The position numbers and the translations under genes are program-made. The notes beneath the pieces were generated by a model that was not told the origin of the DNA, searched no databases, and saw only the letters and a list, made by a program, of their open reading frames with translations. From an uncultured Oscillospiraceae bacterium (GTDB taxonomy: Bacteria; Bacillota; Clostridia; Oscillospirales; Acutalibacteraceae), in NCBI GenBank assembly GCA_900550315.1, contig URRK01000103.1, positions 1 through 6,247 on the forward strand: DNA of 6,247 bases, written 5' to 3'. Each line of letters begins with the position of its first letter. The stretch's first letter is position 1. Below, piece by piece: positions 1-4,670 of this stretch.

Positions 1-132
1 GATCATGGAGGGGTCTACAAACGGCACGGGAATAACCGAACCAATGCGAAAAACAATAATAATGAAAAAGGTGAATAAAATCTTTCTGCGAATTTCAGGG
101 ATTTTCCACGCGTTTTTAATTGTTTCAAGCAT
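1..132 (-). CDS. secY: Protein translocase subunit SecY, N-terminal part (cut by window edge)
   Basis: SecY is the pore subunit of the SecYEG translocon in the cytoplasmic membrane, which exports and inserts proteins. Only the first 44 codons are present, and the frame is open to the window edge. They read MLETIKNAWKIPEIRRKILF at the start, then a hydrophobic stretch (about residues 18-36, with FTFFIIIVFRIGS), then IPVPFVD. This is the usual SecY pattern: a short cytoplasmic helix with a basic IRRK, the first membrane segment, and the conserved IPVP turn. The ATG lies one base after the rplO stop and is preceded by GAGGTGA, which sits inside the last rplO codons, so translation is probably coupled to rplO. 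secY following rplO is the standard spc-operon order. Nothing can be said about the rest of the protein. Confidence 0.95.
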   Translation of the reverse strand, partial: MLETIKNAWKIPEIRRKILFTFFIIIVFRIGSVIPVPFVDPSMI

Positions 133-133
133 T

Positions 134-574
134 TTAGTTCACCTCGGCTTTACCGCCGACGGCTTCAATTTTAGCTTTGGCAGCAGCCGAGTAGGCCGTT
201 GCTTTAACGGTCAGCTTTTTGGTCAGCTCGCCGTTGCCTAAAATTTTAACGCCGTCCAATGCCTTTTTAATCAGGCCTTTTTCCTGTAAAGCCGCGGCAT
301 CTACAACAGCGCCGTTGTCAAACGCCTCTAATGCAGAAACGTTAACGAAGGCGTACTGGGTTGCAAAAATGTTGTTAAAGCCACGCTTAGGAATTCTTCT
401 TTGCAGCGGCATTTGACCGCCCTCAAAGCCGGGTCTCATGCCGTGACCGGAACGAGCCTTTTGACCTTTGTGACCTTTACCGGCAGTTTTACCGTTGCCG
501 GAACCATGGCCTCTGCCAATACGCTTTGCGTCCTTAACGGAACCCTCAGCGGGGGAAAGCTCATGAATTTTCAT
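134..574 (-). CDS. rplO: 50S ribosomal protein L15
   Basis: L15 binds 23S rRNA and helps late assembly of the large subunit. The protein has 146 residues, the normal length, and starts MKIHELSPAEGSVKDAKRIG. Residues about 19-58 form the long Gly/Lys/Arg-rich extension (GRGHGSGNGKTAGKGHKGQK, then RPGFEGGQMPLQRR) that threads into rRNA. The C-terminal globular part contains the conserved VKILGNGELTKKLTVKATAYS and ends KIEAVGGKAEVN. The ATG is preceded by AAGGAAAGGCAGGTG, which begins in the rpmD stop codon 21 bases upstream. It lies between rpmD and secY, as in most bacteria, and its last codons carry the ribosome-binding site of secY. No anomalies are seen. Confidence 0.98.
   Translation of the reverse strand: MKIHELSPAEGSVKDAKRIGRGHGSGNGKTAGKGHKGQKARSGHGMRPGFEGGQMPLQRRIPKRGFNNIFATQYAFVNVSALEAFDNGAVVDAAALQEKGLIKKALDGVKILGNGELTKKLTVKATAYSAAAKAKIEAVGGKAEVN
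139..145 (-). promoter_or_regulatory. secY ribosome-binding site inside the end of rplO
   Basis: GAGGTGA lies within the last codons of rplO (Glu-Val-Asn). There are 9 bases between the GAGG core and the secY ATG. The rplO stop and secY start are separated by a single base, which favours reuse of terminating ribosomes. Confidence 0.8.
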
Positions 575-583
575 GGTATGCGC

Positions 584-600
584 ACCTGCCTTTCCTTACG
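584..600 (-). repeat. 17-base sequence at the rpmD-rplO junction, copy of that at rpmC-rpsQ
   Basis: This is an exact copy of the 17 bases at 4447-4463, holding the rpmD stop codon (596-598) and the rplO ribosome-binding site. Here nine further bases separate it from the ATG, so the AGGT part is the better-placed core. At rpsQ only two bases follow. Confidence 0.85.
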
Positions 601-793
601 CTTTTGTTACCTCTACGAGGTGACTGATCTTATTGATTTTTCCCATAGTCTGGGCGTTGTCGGGTTGAACGGTTTCGTCCCCGACTTTGCGAAGGCCCAA
701 GGCAGCAGCGGTCAAAATCTGATTAGACTTGCAGCCGATTGTGCTTTTAATTAATTTAATTTTAAGCCCGGCAGCCTGTTTTTTTGTAGCCAT
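596..793 (-). CDS. rpmD: 50S ribosomal protein L30
   Basis: L30 is a small 23S rRNA-binding protein of the large subunit, present in many but not all bacterial lineages. The product has 65 residues. After a short leader (MATKKQAAG) come the conserved KIKLIKSTIG (10-20), a Q at the usual place, the ALGLRKVGDE segment (31-40), PDN (44-46) and MGKINKISHLVEV (50-62). These match the ferredoxin-like L30 fold. The family is usually near 60 residues, so it is slightly long at the N-terminus. The start is supported by AAGGAGGA, which overlaps the rpsE stop codon 13 bases upstream. Residue 21 is Cys, where many homologues have Arg or Ala; this is a minor variation. Confidence 0.95.
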   Translation of the reverse strand: MATKKQAAGLKIKLIKSTIGCKSNQILTAAALGLRKVGDETVQPDNAQTMGKINKISHLVEVTKA

Positions 794-800
794 TTGCCGC

Positions 801-808
801 TCCTCCTT
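801..808 (-). promoter_or_regulatory. rpmD ribosome-binding site overlapping the rpsE stop codon
   Basis: TAAGGAGGA (801-809) holds both the rpsE stop codon TAA (807-809) and a full Shine-Dalgarno match AAGGAGGA to the 3' end of 16S rRNA. The rpmD ATG begins 8 bases past the GGAGG core. Confidence 0.85.
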
Positions 809-1310
809 AACCTAAAATTTCTTTTACAGATTTGCCGCGGGTTGCAGCAACCTGCTCGGCGCTTCTTACCGAAGCTAAGCCTGCTACCGTAGCACGAACT
901 ACATTGCAGGGATTGTTGGAACGCAGCACCTTGGTACGGATGTCTTTAATGCCAACCGTTTCAACAACGGCACGAACCGCACCGCCGGCAATAACGCCGG
1001 TACCGGGGGCTGCGGGTTTCATTAACACGCGGCCTGCGCCAAACTCACCAATAATTTCGTGCGGAATGGTGGTGCCTTTCAGCGGAACCTTGATCAGGTT
1101 CTTTTTGGCGTCCTCAATGCCCTTGCGAATAGCGTCCGGAACTTCGCCGGCTTTGCCTAAACCAAAACCAACGGTGCCGTTGCCGTCGCCAACAACGACC
1201 AAAGCCGAAAACTTCATAATACGGCCGCCCTTAACGGTTTTGGAAACGCGGTTGATAGAAACAACGCGCTCTTTCATATCCATAGTGGTTGCATCAATGT
1301 TTTTAGCCAA
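807..1310 (-). CDS. rpsE: 30S ribosomal protein S5, TTG start
   Basis: S5 sits near the mRNA entry and decoding region of the small subunit, affects translational accuracy, and is the site of spectinomycin-resistance mutations. The 167 residues cover the N-terminal double-stranded-RNA-binding-like domain (ERVVSINRVSKTVKGGR, 14-30; FSALVVVGDGNGTVGFG, 34-50; PDAIRKGIEDAKKN, 58-71) and the C-terminal domain (PGTGVIAGGAVRAVVE, 102-117; NVVRAT, 136-141; RGKSVKEILG at the end). The start codon is TTG. It is preceded by AAGGAGG at an 8-base spacing, and an in-frame TAA two codons upstream rules out a longer protein. The first ATG (codon 10) has no such site, and starting there would remove the usual N-terminus. 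Residue 130 is Arg, where many homologues have Gly (LRSNNP rather than LGSN.P). Confidence 0.98.
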   Translation of the reverse strand: MAKNIDATTMDMKERVVSINRVSKTVKGGRIMKFSALVVVGDGNGTVGFGLGKAGEVPDAIRKGIEDAKKNLIKVPLKGTTIPHEIIGEFGAGRVLMKPAAPGTGVIAGGAVRAVVETVGIKDIRTKVLRSNNPCNVVRATVAGLASVRSAEQVAATRGKSVKEILG

Positions 1311-1316
1311 AGTTTA

Positions 1317-1325
1317 CTCCTCCTT
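1317..1325 (-). promoter_or_regulatory. rpsE ribosome-binding site that fixes the TTG start
   Basis: AAGGAGGAG lies between the rplR stop and rpsE, with 8 bases between AAGGAGG and the TTG. It would be more than 30 bases from the first in-frame ATG, so it selects the TTG. Confidence 0.88.
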
Positions 1326-1328
1326 CTC

Positions 1329-1688
1329 TTAGAACTTGAGGCCGCCCTCGCGGGCACCTTCGGCAAGCTCTTTCACGCGTCCGTGATAAATGTAACCGCC
1401 ACGGTCAAATACAACCGTTTCGATCCCTTTAGCCTTTGCGCGTTCAGCAATTAACGCCCCTACCTTGCGGGCTTCATCCTTATTGCCTTTGGTTTCGCCA
1501 AAGTCTTTTTCAACAGAAGAAGCGGCGGCAAGCGTTACGCCTTGCTCATCATCAATGATCTGGGCGTAAATATTTTTGCTGGAGCGGAATACATCAAGAC
1601 GGGGGCACGCTGCGGTGCCGCTGATCTTGGCGCGAACACGCTTATGGCGCTTAAGACGAGCGGTGTTGCTGTCAGTCTTTTTAACCAT
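1329..1688 (-). CDS. rplR: 50S ribosomal protein L18
   Basis: L18 binds 5S rRNA and, with L5, helps attach it to the central protuberance of the large subunit. The product is 119 residues, the normal length. It has a basic N-terminal tail (ARLKRHKRVRAKISGT, 10-25), the conserved PRLDVFRSSKNIYAQIIDD (29-47), a segment with TLAAASS (52-58), and the C-terminal FDRGGYIYHGRVKELAEGAR (94-113) ending GLKF. The ATG is preceded by AAAGGAGAG at normal spacing in an 18-base gap after rplF. Its position between rplF and rpsE is standard. Nothing unusual is seen. Confidence 0.98.
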   Translation of the reverse strand: MVKKTDSNTARLKRHKRVRAKISGTAACPRLDVFRSSKNIYAQIIDDEQGVTLAAASSVEKDFGETKGNKDEARKVGALIAERAKAKGIETVVFDRGGYIYHGRVKELAEGAREGGLKF

Positions 1689-1706
1689 TTTTCGTTCTCT
1701 CCTTTA

Positions 1707-2255
1707 TTAACCCTTTGCGCCCTTACCGGCTTTACCTTCCTTGCGGCGGATGTGCTCGTCTGCATACTTAATACCTTTGCCCTTATACGGCTCCGGCGGA
1801 CGCTTTTCGCGTACCTCTGCTGCAAACTGGCCTACCTGCTGCTTGTCAGCGCCGACAATAACGATTTTGTTGGGGCTGGGTACCTCAATGGTAATACCCG
1901 GCACCTCGGAAACAATTACCTGATGAGAAAAGCCTAAGTTCATAACCAGGTCTTTCCCCTGCTTGGCAACACGGTAACCAACGCCGTTTACTTCCAGCTC
2001 TTTAGAAAAGCCTTTTTCAACACCGGTAACCATGTTGGCAATTAAGGTACGGGTTAACCCGTGCAGAGATTTAAACTGATTGCTGTCATCCGGGCGTTTT
2101 ACTAAAACTTCGTTCCCCTCTACGGCAACGGTAATGCCGCTGTGGAAGGTGTTGGTTAAAGTGCCCTTCGGGCCCTTTACGGTAACCTCGGAGCCGTTTA
2201 CCTTAACCTCAACCCCGGCCGGGATGGTAATAGGTTTATTTCCTATTCTTGACAT
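1707..2255 (-). CDS. rplF: 50S ribosomal protein L6
   Basis: L6 binds 23S rRNA (domain VI) near the sarcin-ricin loop and the factor-binding site. The product is 182 residues, close to the usual 177-180. It begins MSRIGNKPITIPAGVEVKVN and contains two repeated alpha/beta domains: about 1-82 (KGPKGTL at 28-34) and 83-175 (VNGVGYRV at 89-96; LGFSH at 107-111). The family signature PEPYKGKGIKY is at 154-164. The tail is basic and glycine-rich (RRKEGKAGKGAKG). The start follows AAGGGGGTG, which begins in the rpsH stop codon, in a 15-base gap. The order rpsH-rplF-rplR is the usual one. Confidence 0.98.
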   Translation of the reverse strand: MSRIGNKPITIPAGVEVKVNGSEVTVKGPKGTLTNTFHSGITVAVEGNEVLVKRPDDSNQFKSLHGLTRTLIANMVTGVEKGFSKELEVNGVGYRVAKQGKDLVMNLGFSHQVIVSEVPGITIEVPSPNKIVIVGADKQQVGQFAAEVREKRPPEPYKGKGIKYADEHIRRKEGKAGKGAKG

Positions 2256-2270
2256 TTTAGCTGCACCCCC

Positions 2271-2669
2271 TTACCAGATGAAAGCCAGCACTTCGCCGCC
2301 AACATTGTTGGCGCGTGCCTGCTTGTCGGTCATAATACCCTTAGAGGTGGAAAGGATTGCGATGCCCAGGCCTTTCATAACCTTTGGCATATCCTCTACA
2401 TTGGTGTAAATACGCAGACCGGGTTTAGAAATTTTTCTAAGACCTTTAATGACCTGCGACTTGTTCGGGCCATATTTTAATACTACATGAATCGTGCCCT
2501 GTTTTCCGTCCTCTACTACCTGAAAAGAGCTGATGAAGCCTTCGTCCAAAAGGATCTGGGCAATTGCCTTTTTCATGTTAGATGCCGGAATATCAACCGA
2601 CTCATGCTTTGCTGAACTTGCATTACGAATACGCGTAAGCATATCAGCTATTGTATCGGTGATTTGCAT
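2271..2669 (-). CDS. rpsH: 30S ribosomal protein S8
   Basis: S8 is a primary 16S rRNA-binding protein of the small-subunit body. In E. coli it also represses the spc operon by binding its mRNA. The product is 132 residues and starts MQITDTIADMLTRIRNA, the typical N-terminal domain (about 1-65). The C-terminal domain (about 75-132) contains the family signature ILSTSKGIMTDKQAR (105-119) and ends VGGEVLAFIW, as in nearly all S8. A strong AAAGGAGGT precedes the ATG within the 26-base gap after rpsN, the longest gap in the window. I see no evidence for or against mRNA autoregulation in this organism. Confidence 0.98.
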   Translation of the reverse strand: MQITDTIADMLTRIRNASSAKHESVDIPASNMKKAIAQILLDEGFISSFQVVEDGKQGTIHVVLKYGPNKSQVIKGLRKISKPGLRIYTNVEDMPKVMKGLGIAILSTSKGIMTDKQARANNVGGEVLAFIW

Positions 2670-2695
2670 ACCGTCAACCTCCTTTACTTAGCTGA

Positions 2696-2881
2696 TTACC
2701 AGCTAGCCTTCTTCACACCGGGGATTTCACCCTTATATGCCAGTTCTCTGAAGCATATACGGCAGATACCGTATTTGCGAAGGTAGGCATGGGGGCGGCC
2801 GCAGATCTTGCAGCGATTGTAGCTTCTGGTAGAAAATTTAGCGGGGCGGGCCTGCTTGATTTTCATAGATGTTTTAGCCAT
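2696..2881 (-). CDS. rpsZ: 30S ribosomal protein S14, zinc-binding short form (type Z)
   Basis: S14 sits in the head of the small subunit and is needed for its late assembly. This is the short 61-residue form. It has four cysteines in a CxxC...CxxC pattern (C24, C27, C40, C43) that bind zinc, in the context YNRCKICGRPHAYLRKYGIC. The C-terminus KGEIPGVKKASW is typical of the family. This form (called rpsZ or rpsN1) is normal for the spc operon of Gram-positive bacteria. Some of these also carry a longer cysteine-free copy elsewhere, which takes over under zinc shortage; none is in this window. The start follows TAAGGAG, whose TAA is the rplE stop codon; the gap is 12 bases. Confidence 0.97.
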   Translation of the reverse strand: MAKTSMKIKQARPAKFSTRSYNRCKICGRPHAYLRKYGICRICFRELAYKGEIPGVKKASW

Positions 2882-2893
2882 TTTCCTTACTCC

Positions 2894-3433
2894 TTACTTC
2901 GCAAACGGGGCGCCCATGAGCGATAACAGCTCGCGCGCTTCCTCGTCGGTATTCGCGGTAGTGACAAACATAATGTCCATACCTCTTACCTTGTCGATCT
3001 TATCGTATTCAATTTCAGGGAAAATCAACTGCTCTTTTACGCCCATGGAATAGTTGCCACGGCCGTCGAAAGAGTTGGGGTTAATTCCTCTAAAGTCACG
3101 AACACGGGGCAGAGCCAGGCTGAACAGCCGGTCTACAAATTCGTACATTCTGTCGCCGCGCAGGGTAACTTTAACGCCAATTGGCATGCCCTCGCGCAGT
3201 TTAAAGTTTGCAACGGATTTTCTTGCTCTGCAAACGATCGGTTTTTGTCCGGTGATGATGCCGAGATCGTTCATAACGGCGTCAATTGCCTTTGAATTGT
3301 CCTTTGCCTCACCGCAGCCAACGTTGATAACAACCTTATTGAGCTTCGGGATCTGCATGACGCTCTTATAGTTGAACTTTTTCATCAGCGCAGGCGCGAT
3401 ATTGGCATTGTAATCGTCCTTTAGCCTTGCCAT
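2894..3433 (-). CDS. rplE: 50S ribosomal protein L5
   Basis: L5 binds 5S rRNA and contacts the P-site tRNA and the small-subunit head from the central protuberance. The product is 179 residues, the normal length. It begins MARLKDDYNANIAPALMKKF and contains PKLNKVVINVG (29-39) and the family signature LGIITGQKPIVCRARKS (57-73). The loop LPRVRDFRGINPNSFDGRGN (108-127) is the one that reaches the tRNA. The end reads EEARELLSLMGAPFAK. A GGGAGG site precedes the ATG in a 16-base gap after rplX. A second ATG five bases upstream of the start is out of frame and lies too close to the ribosome-binding site to compete well. Confidence 0.98.
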   Translation of the reverse strand: MARLKDDYNANIAPALMKKFNYKSVMQIPKLNKVVINVGCGEAKDNSKAIDAVMNDLGIITGQKPIVCRARKSVANFKLREGMPIGVKVTLRGDRMYEFVDRLFSLALPRVRDFRGINPNSFDGRGNYSMGVKEQLIFPEIEYDKIDKVRGMDIMFVTTANTDEEARELLSLMGAPFAK

Positions 3434-3449
3434 GTCATTTCCTCCCTAC

Positions 3450-3773
3450 TCAAAAAGTCTCACCGCATTTTTTGCAAACGCGGTCTTTTTTGCCATCGGC
3501 GTAGATTTTAGTGCCTACGCGGGTGGGTTTGTTGCACTTCGGGCAAACCACCTGAACCTTAGATGCATAAACAGCAGCTTCGGTTTTAATAATGCCAGAG
3601 GGGTCGCCGGCCTTGCGGGGCTTTACATGCTTAGAAACAATGTTAATACCCTCTACAATAACCTTACCCTCTTTGGGGCTTACCTCTAAAACCTTGCCGG
3701 TCTTACCACGGTATTTTTCGTTACCGGTAAGCAGCACAACGGTATCGTCTTTTTTAACATGCATTTTACTCAT
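3450..3773 (-). CDS. rplX: 50S ribosomal protein L24 with four-cysteine C-terminal ribbon
   Basis: L24 is an assembly-initiator protein that binds the 5' part of 23S rRNA near the tunnel exit. The product is 107 residues. The N-terminal KOW-type barrel reads MHVKKDDTVVLLTGNEKYRG (4-23), then KTGKVLEVSPKEGKVIVEGIN (24-44). Residues 51-66 hold the conserved PRKAGDPSGIIKTEA. The C-terminal part has four cysteines, CPKC (77-80) and CKKC (100-103), on either side of KPTRVGTKIYADGKK, which suggests a zinc ribbon. B. subtilis L24 lacks these cysteines, so this is the C+ variant. Many L24 proteins start at MHVKK, here codon 4. The site GGGAGGT lies 9 bases from codon 1 but 18 from codon 4, so the three-residue-longer start is preferred. 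It ends in TGA. Confidence 0.97.
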   Translation of the reverse strand: MSKMHVKKDDTVVLLTGNEKYRGKTGKVLEVSPKEGKVIVEGINIVSKHVKPRKAGDPSGIIKTEAAVYASKVQVVCPKCNKPTRVGTKIYADGKKDRVCKKCGETF

Positions 3774-3781
3774 TGCGTTCT

Positions 3782-3788
3782 ACCTCCC
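3782..3788 (-). promoter_or_regulatory. rplX ribosome-binding site that decides between two starts
   Basis: GGGAGGT overlaps no coding sequence and has 9 bases between GGAGG and the ATG of MSKMHV. The alternative ATG (codon 4, ending at 3764 on the plus strand) would be 18 bases away, which is too far. Confidence 0.75.
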
Positions 3789-3789
3789 A

Positions 3790-4158
3790 TCAGAGTACTT
3801 CGGGAGCCAGAGAGAGGATCTTGGTGTATTCCTTCTCACGGAGCTCACGGGCAACAGGCCCGAAAATACGCGTACCAACCGGGTTTTTATCTTCGCGTAT
3901 TAGAACTGCTGCATTTTCGTCAAATCTGATGTAAGTACCGTCTTCGCGACGGATACCTTTGGCTGAACGCACTACAACGGCCTTTACCACATCGCCCTTT
4001 TTCACTGTTCCACCCGGAGCAGCTTTTTTCACGGACGCAACGATAACATCGCCGATGTTTGCATACCTCCTGCCGGAGCCGCCCAATACTTTAATGCACA
4101 TAATTTCCTTTGCACCAGTGTTGTCGGCAACCTTGAGGTAACTCTGTTGTTGTATCAC
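3790..4158 (-). CDS. rplN: 50S ribosomal protein L14, GTG start
   Basis: L14 binds 23S rRNA at the subunit interface, forms bridges to 16S rRNA, and is also the docking site of the silencing factor RsfS. The product is 122 residues, the near-invariant family length. It runs from MIQQQSYLKVADNTGAKE through KVLGGSGRRYANIGDVIV (23-40), the signature region KKGDVVKAVVVR (53-64) and GTRIFGPVAREL (95-106) to the end KILSLAPEVL. The start codon is GTG, preceded by TAGGAGGA. An in-frame TAG lies five codons upstream with no ATG between, and the next in-frame ATG is codon 20, so GTG is the only sensible start. It is the first gene of the spc group, yet only 22 bases separate it from rpsQ. It ends in TGA. 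Confidence 0.98.
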   Translation of the reverse strand: MIQQQSYLKVADNTGAKEIMCIKVLGGSGRRYANIGDVIVASVKKAAPGGTVKKGDVVKAVVVRSAKGIRREDGTYIRFDENAAVLIREDKNPVGTRIFGPVARELREKEYTKILSLAPEVL

Positions 4159-4165
4159 AGTGTTT

Positions 4166-4173
4166 TCCTCCTA
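4166..4173 (-). promoter_or_regulatory. rplN ribosome-binding site that fixes the GTG start
   Basis: TAGGAGGA stands with 8 bases between GGAGG and the GTG codon, in the 22-base rpsQ-rplN gap. The gap is too short to hold a promoter with both -35 and -10 boxes. Confidence 0.85.
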
Positions 4174-4180
4174 AATAGAA

Positions 4181-4444
4181 TTATTTAGCCTTCTCAATAA
4201 TTTCAACCACACGCCAGTTTTTGTCTTTCGAAAGGGGTCTGGTTTCCATAATGAGAACTCTGTCGCCTACACCGCACTGGTTGTTTTCATCGTGGGCTTT
4301 CAGCTTAACAGTATTCTTAATGATTTTTTTATACAGCGGGTGCTTTACGTTATCCTCGATCAAAACAACAACGGTCTTGTCCATTTTGTCGCTAACTACT
4401 TTACCCACTCTGGTTTTACGAAGGTTTCTTTCGCTCACAGCCAT
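4181..4444 (-). CDS. rpsQ: 30S ribosomal protein S17
   Basis: S17 is a primary 16S rRNA-binding protein of the small-subunit body with an OB fold. The product is 87 residues, the normal length. It begins MAVSERNLRKTRVGKVVSDK, continues MDKTVVVLIEDNVKHPLYKK (21-40), and carries the family signature GDRVLIMETRPLS (60-72), followed by KDKNWRVVEII. The ATG is preceded by TAAGGAAAGGCAGGTAT, which starts at the rpmC stop codon. The AAAGG part is at good spacing (7 bases); the AGGT part is too close. It is the last gene of the S10 group, and rplN follows directly. Confidence 0.97.
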   Translation of the reverse strand: MAVSERNLRKTRVGKVVSDKMDKTVVVLIEDNVKHPLYKKIIKNTVKLKAHDENNQCGVGDRVLIMETRPLSKDKNWRVVEIIEKAK

Positions 4445-4446
4445 AT

Positions 4447-4463
4447 ACCTGCCTTTCCTTACG
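4447..4463 (-). repeat. 17-base sequence at the rpmC-rpsQ junction, repeated at rpmD-rplO
   Basis: CGTAAGGAAAGGCAGGT occurs here and again, base for base, at 584-600 in the rpmD-rplO junction. In both places it begins with the C before the upstream gene's TAA stop codon and supplies the ribosome-binding site of the next gene. The flanking bases differ. Confidence 0.85.
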
Positions 4464-4668
4464 ACTCAGCGCTGCCGGATTGGATCTCGCGCTCACGCAA
4501 AACGGTGTTTACGCGGGCAATATCCTTTTTCACAGCGTTAATCTGCATCGGGTTATCGAGCTGATTGATAGCGTGCTGAAAACGAAGGTGAAACAGCTCT
4601 TCTTTTAAAGACTTCAGTTGGTTTGCAAGCTCTGCGTCAGTTTTTTCTCTAATGTCCTTAACATTCAT
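4459..4668 (-). CDS. rpmC: 50S ribosomal protein L29
   Basis: L29 is a small helical-hairpin protein at the tunnel exit, where with L23 it forms part of the docking surface for trigger factor and SRP. The product has 69 residues and two predicted long helices: residues about 3-35 (KDIREKTDAELANQLKSLKE, then ELFHLRFQ) and about 40-61 (NAVKKDIARVNTVLRERE). LKEELFHLRFQHAINQLDNP is the family signature region. The tail SGSAES is variable. The ATG shares its A with the rplP stop codon (TAATG), and the only upstream site is a weak AGGCGGTGAG inside rplP, so it is probably translated by coupling to rplP. Confidence 0.97.
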   Translation of the reverse strand: MNVKDIREKTDAELANQLKSLKEELFHLRFQHAINQLDNPMQINAVKKDIARVNTVLREREIQSGSAES

Positions 4669-4670
4669 TA
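4666..4670 (-). other. TAATG stop-start overlap, rplP to rpmC
   Basis: On the minus strand the five bases read TAATG. TAA ends rplP and ATG begins rpmC, sharing one A. The preceding site (GGTGAG, 4674-4679) is weak and only 5 bases away, which is consistent with coupled re-initiation. Confidence 0.9.

Noticed and set aside
832..1332. A 166-codon open frame on the plus strand opposite rpsE
   Set aside because: It is covered end to end by rpsE, resembles no family I know, and is composed of Thr/Pro/Ser-rich text typical of the antisense of a ribosomal-protein gene.
1535..1825. A 96-codon minus-strand frame overlapping the rplF end and rplR start
   Set aside because: It is an out-of-frame reading of two conserved genes, Arg/Ser/Ala-rich, with no family match.
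1542..1937. A 131-codon plus-strand frame across the rplR-rplF junction with hydrophobic stretches
   Set aside because: The hydrophobic runs are what the complement of Lys/Glu-rich ribosomal-protein codons gives. It spans two conserved genes on the other strand and has no clear ribosome-binding site.
2670..2695. Internal promoter or terminator in the longest intergenic gap
   Set aside because: 26 bases are too few for a -35/-10 pair outside coding sequence. There is no stem followed by a T run, and the gap is explained by the rpsH ribosome-binding site.
3400..3470. A possible S8 repressor-binding hairpin at the rplX-rplE junction, as in E. coli
   Set aside because: Reading the junction I saw only a 16-base gap with a GGGAGG site and no convincing stem resembling the S8 site of 16S rRNA. 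A covariance search would be needed to claim it.
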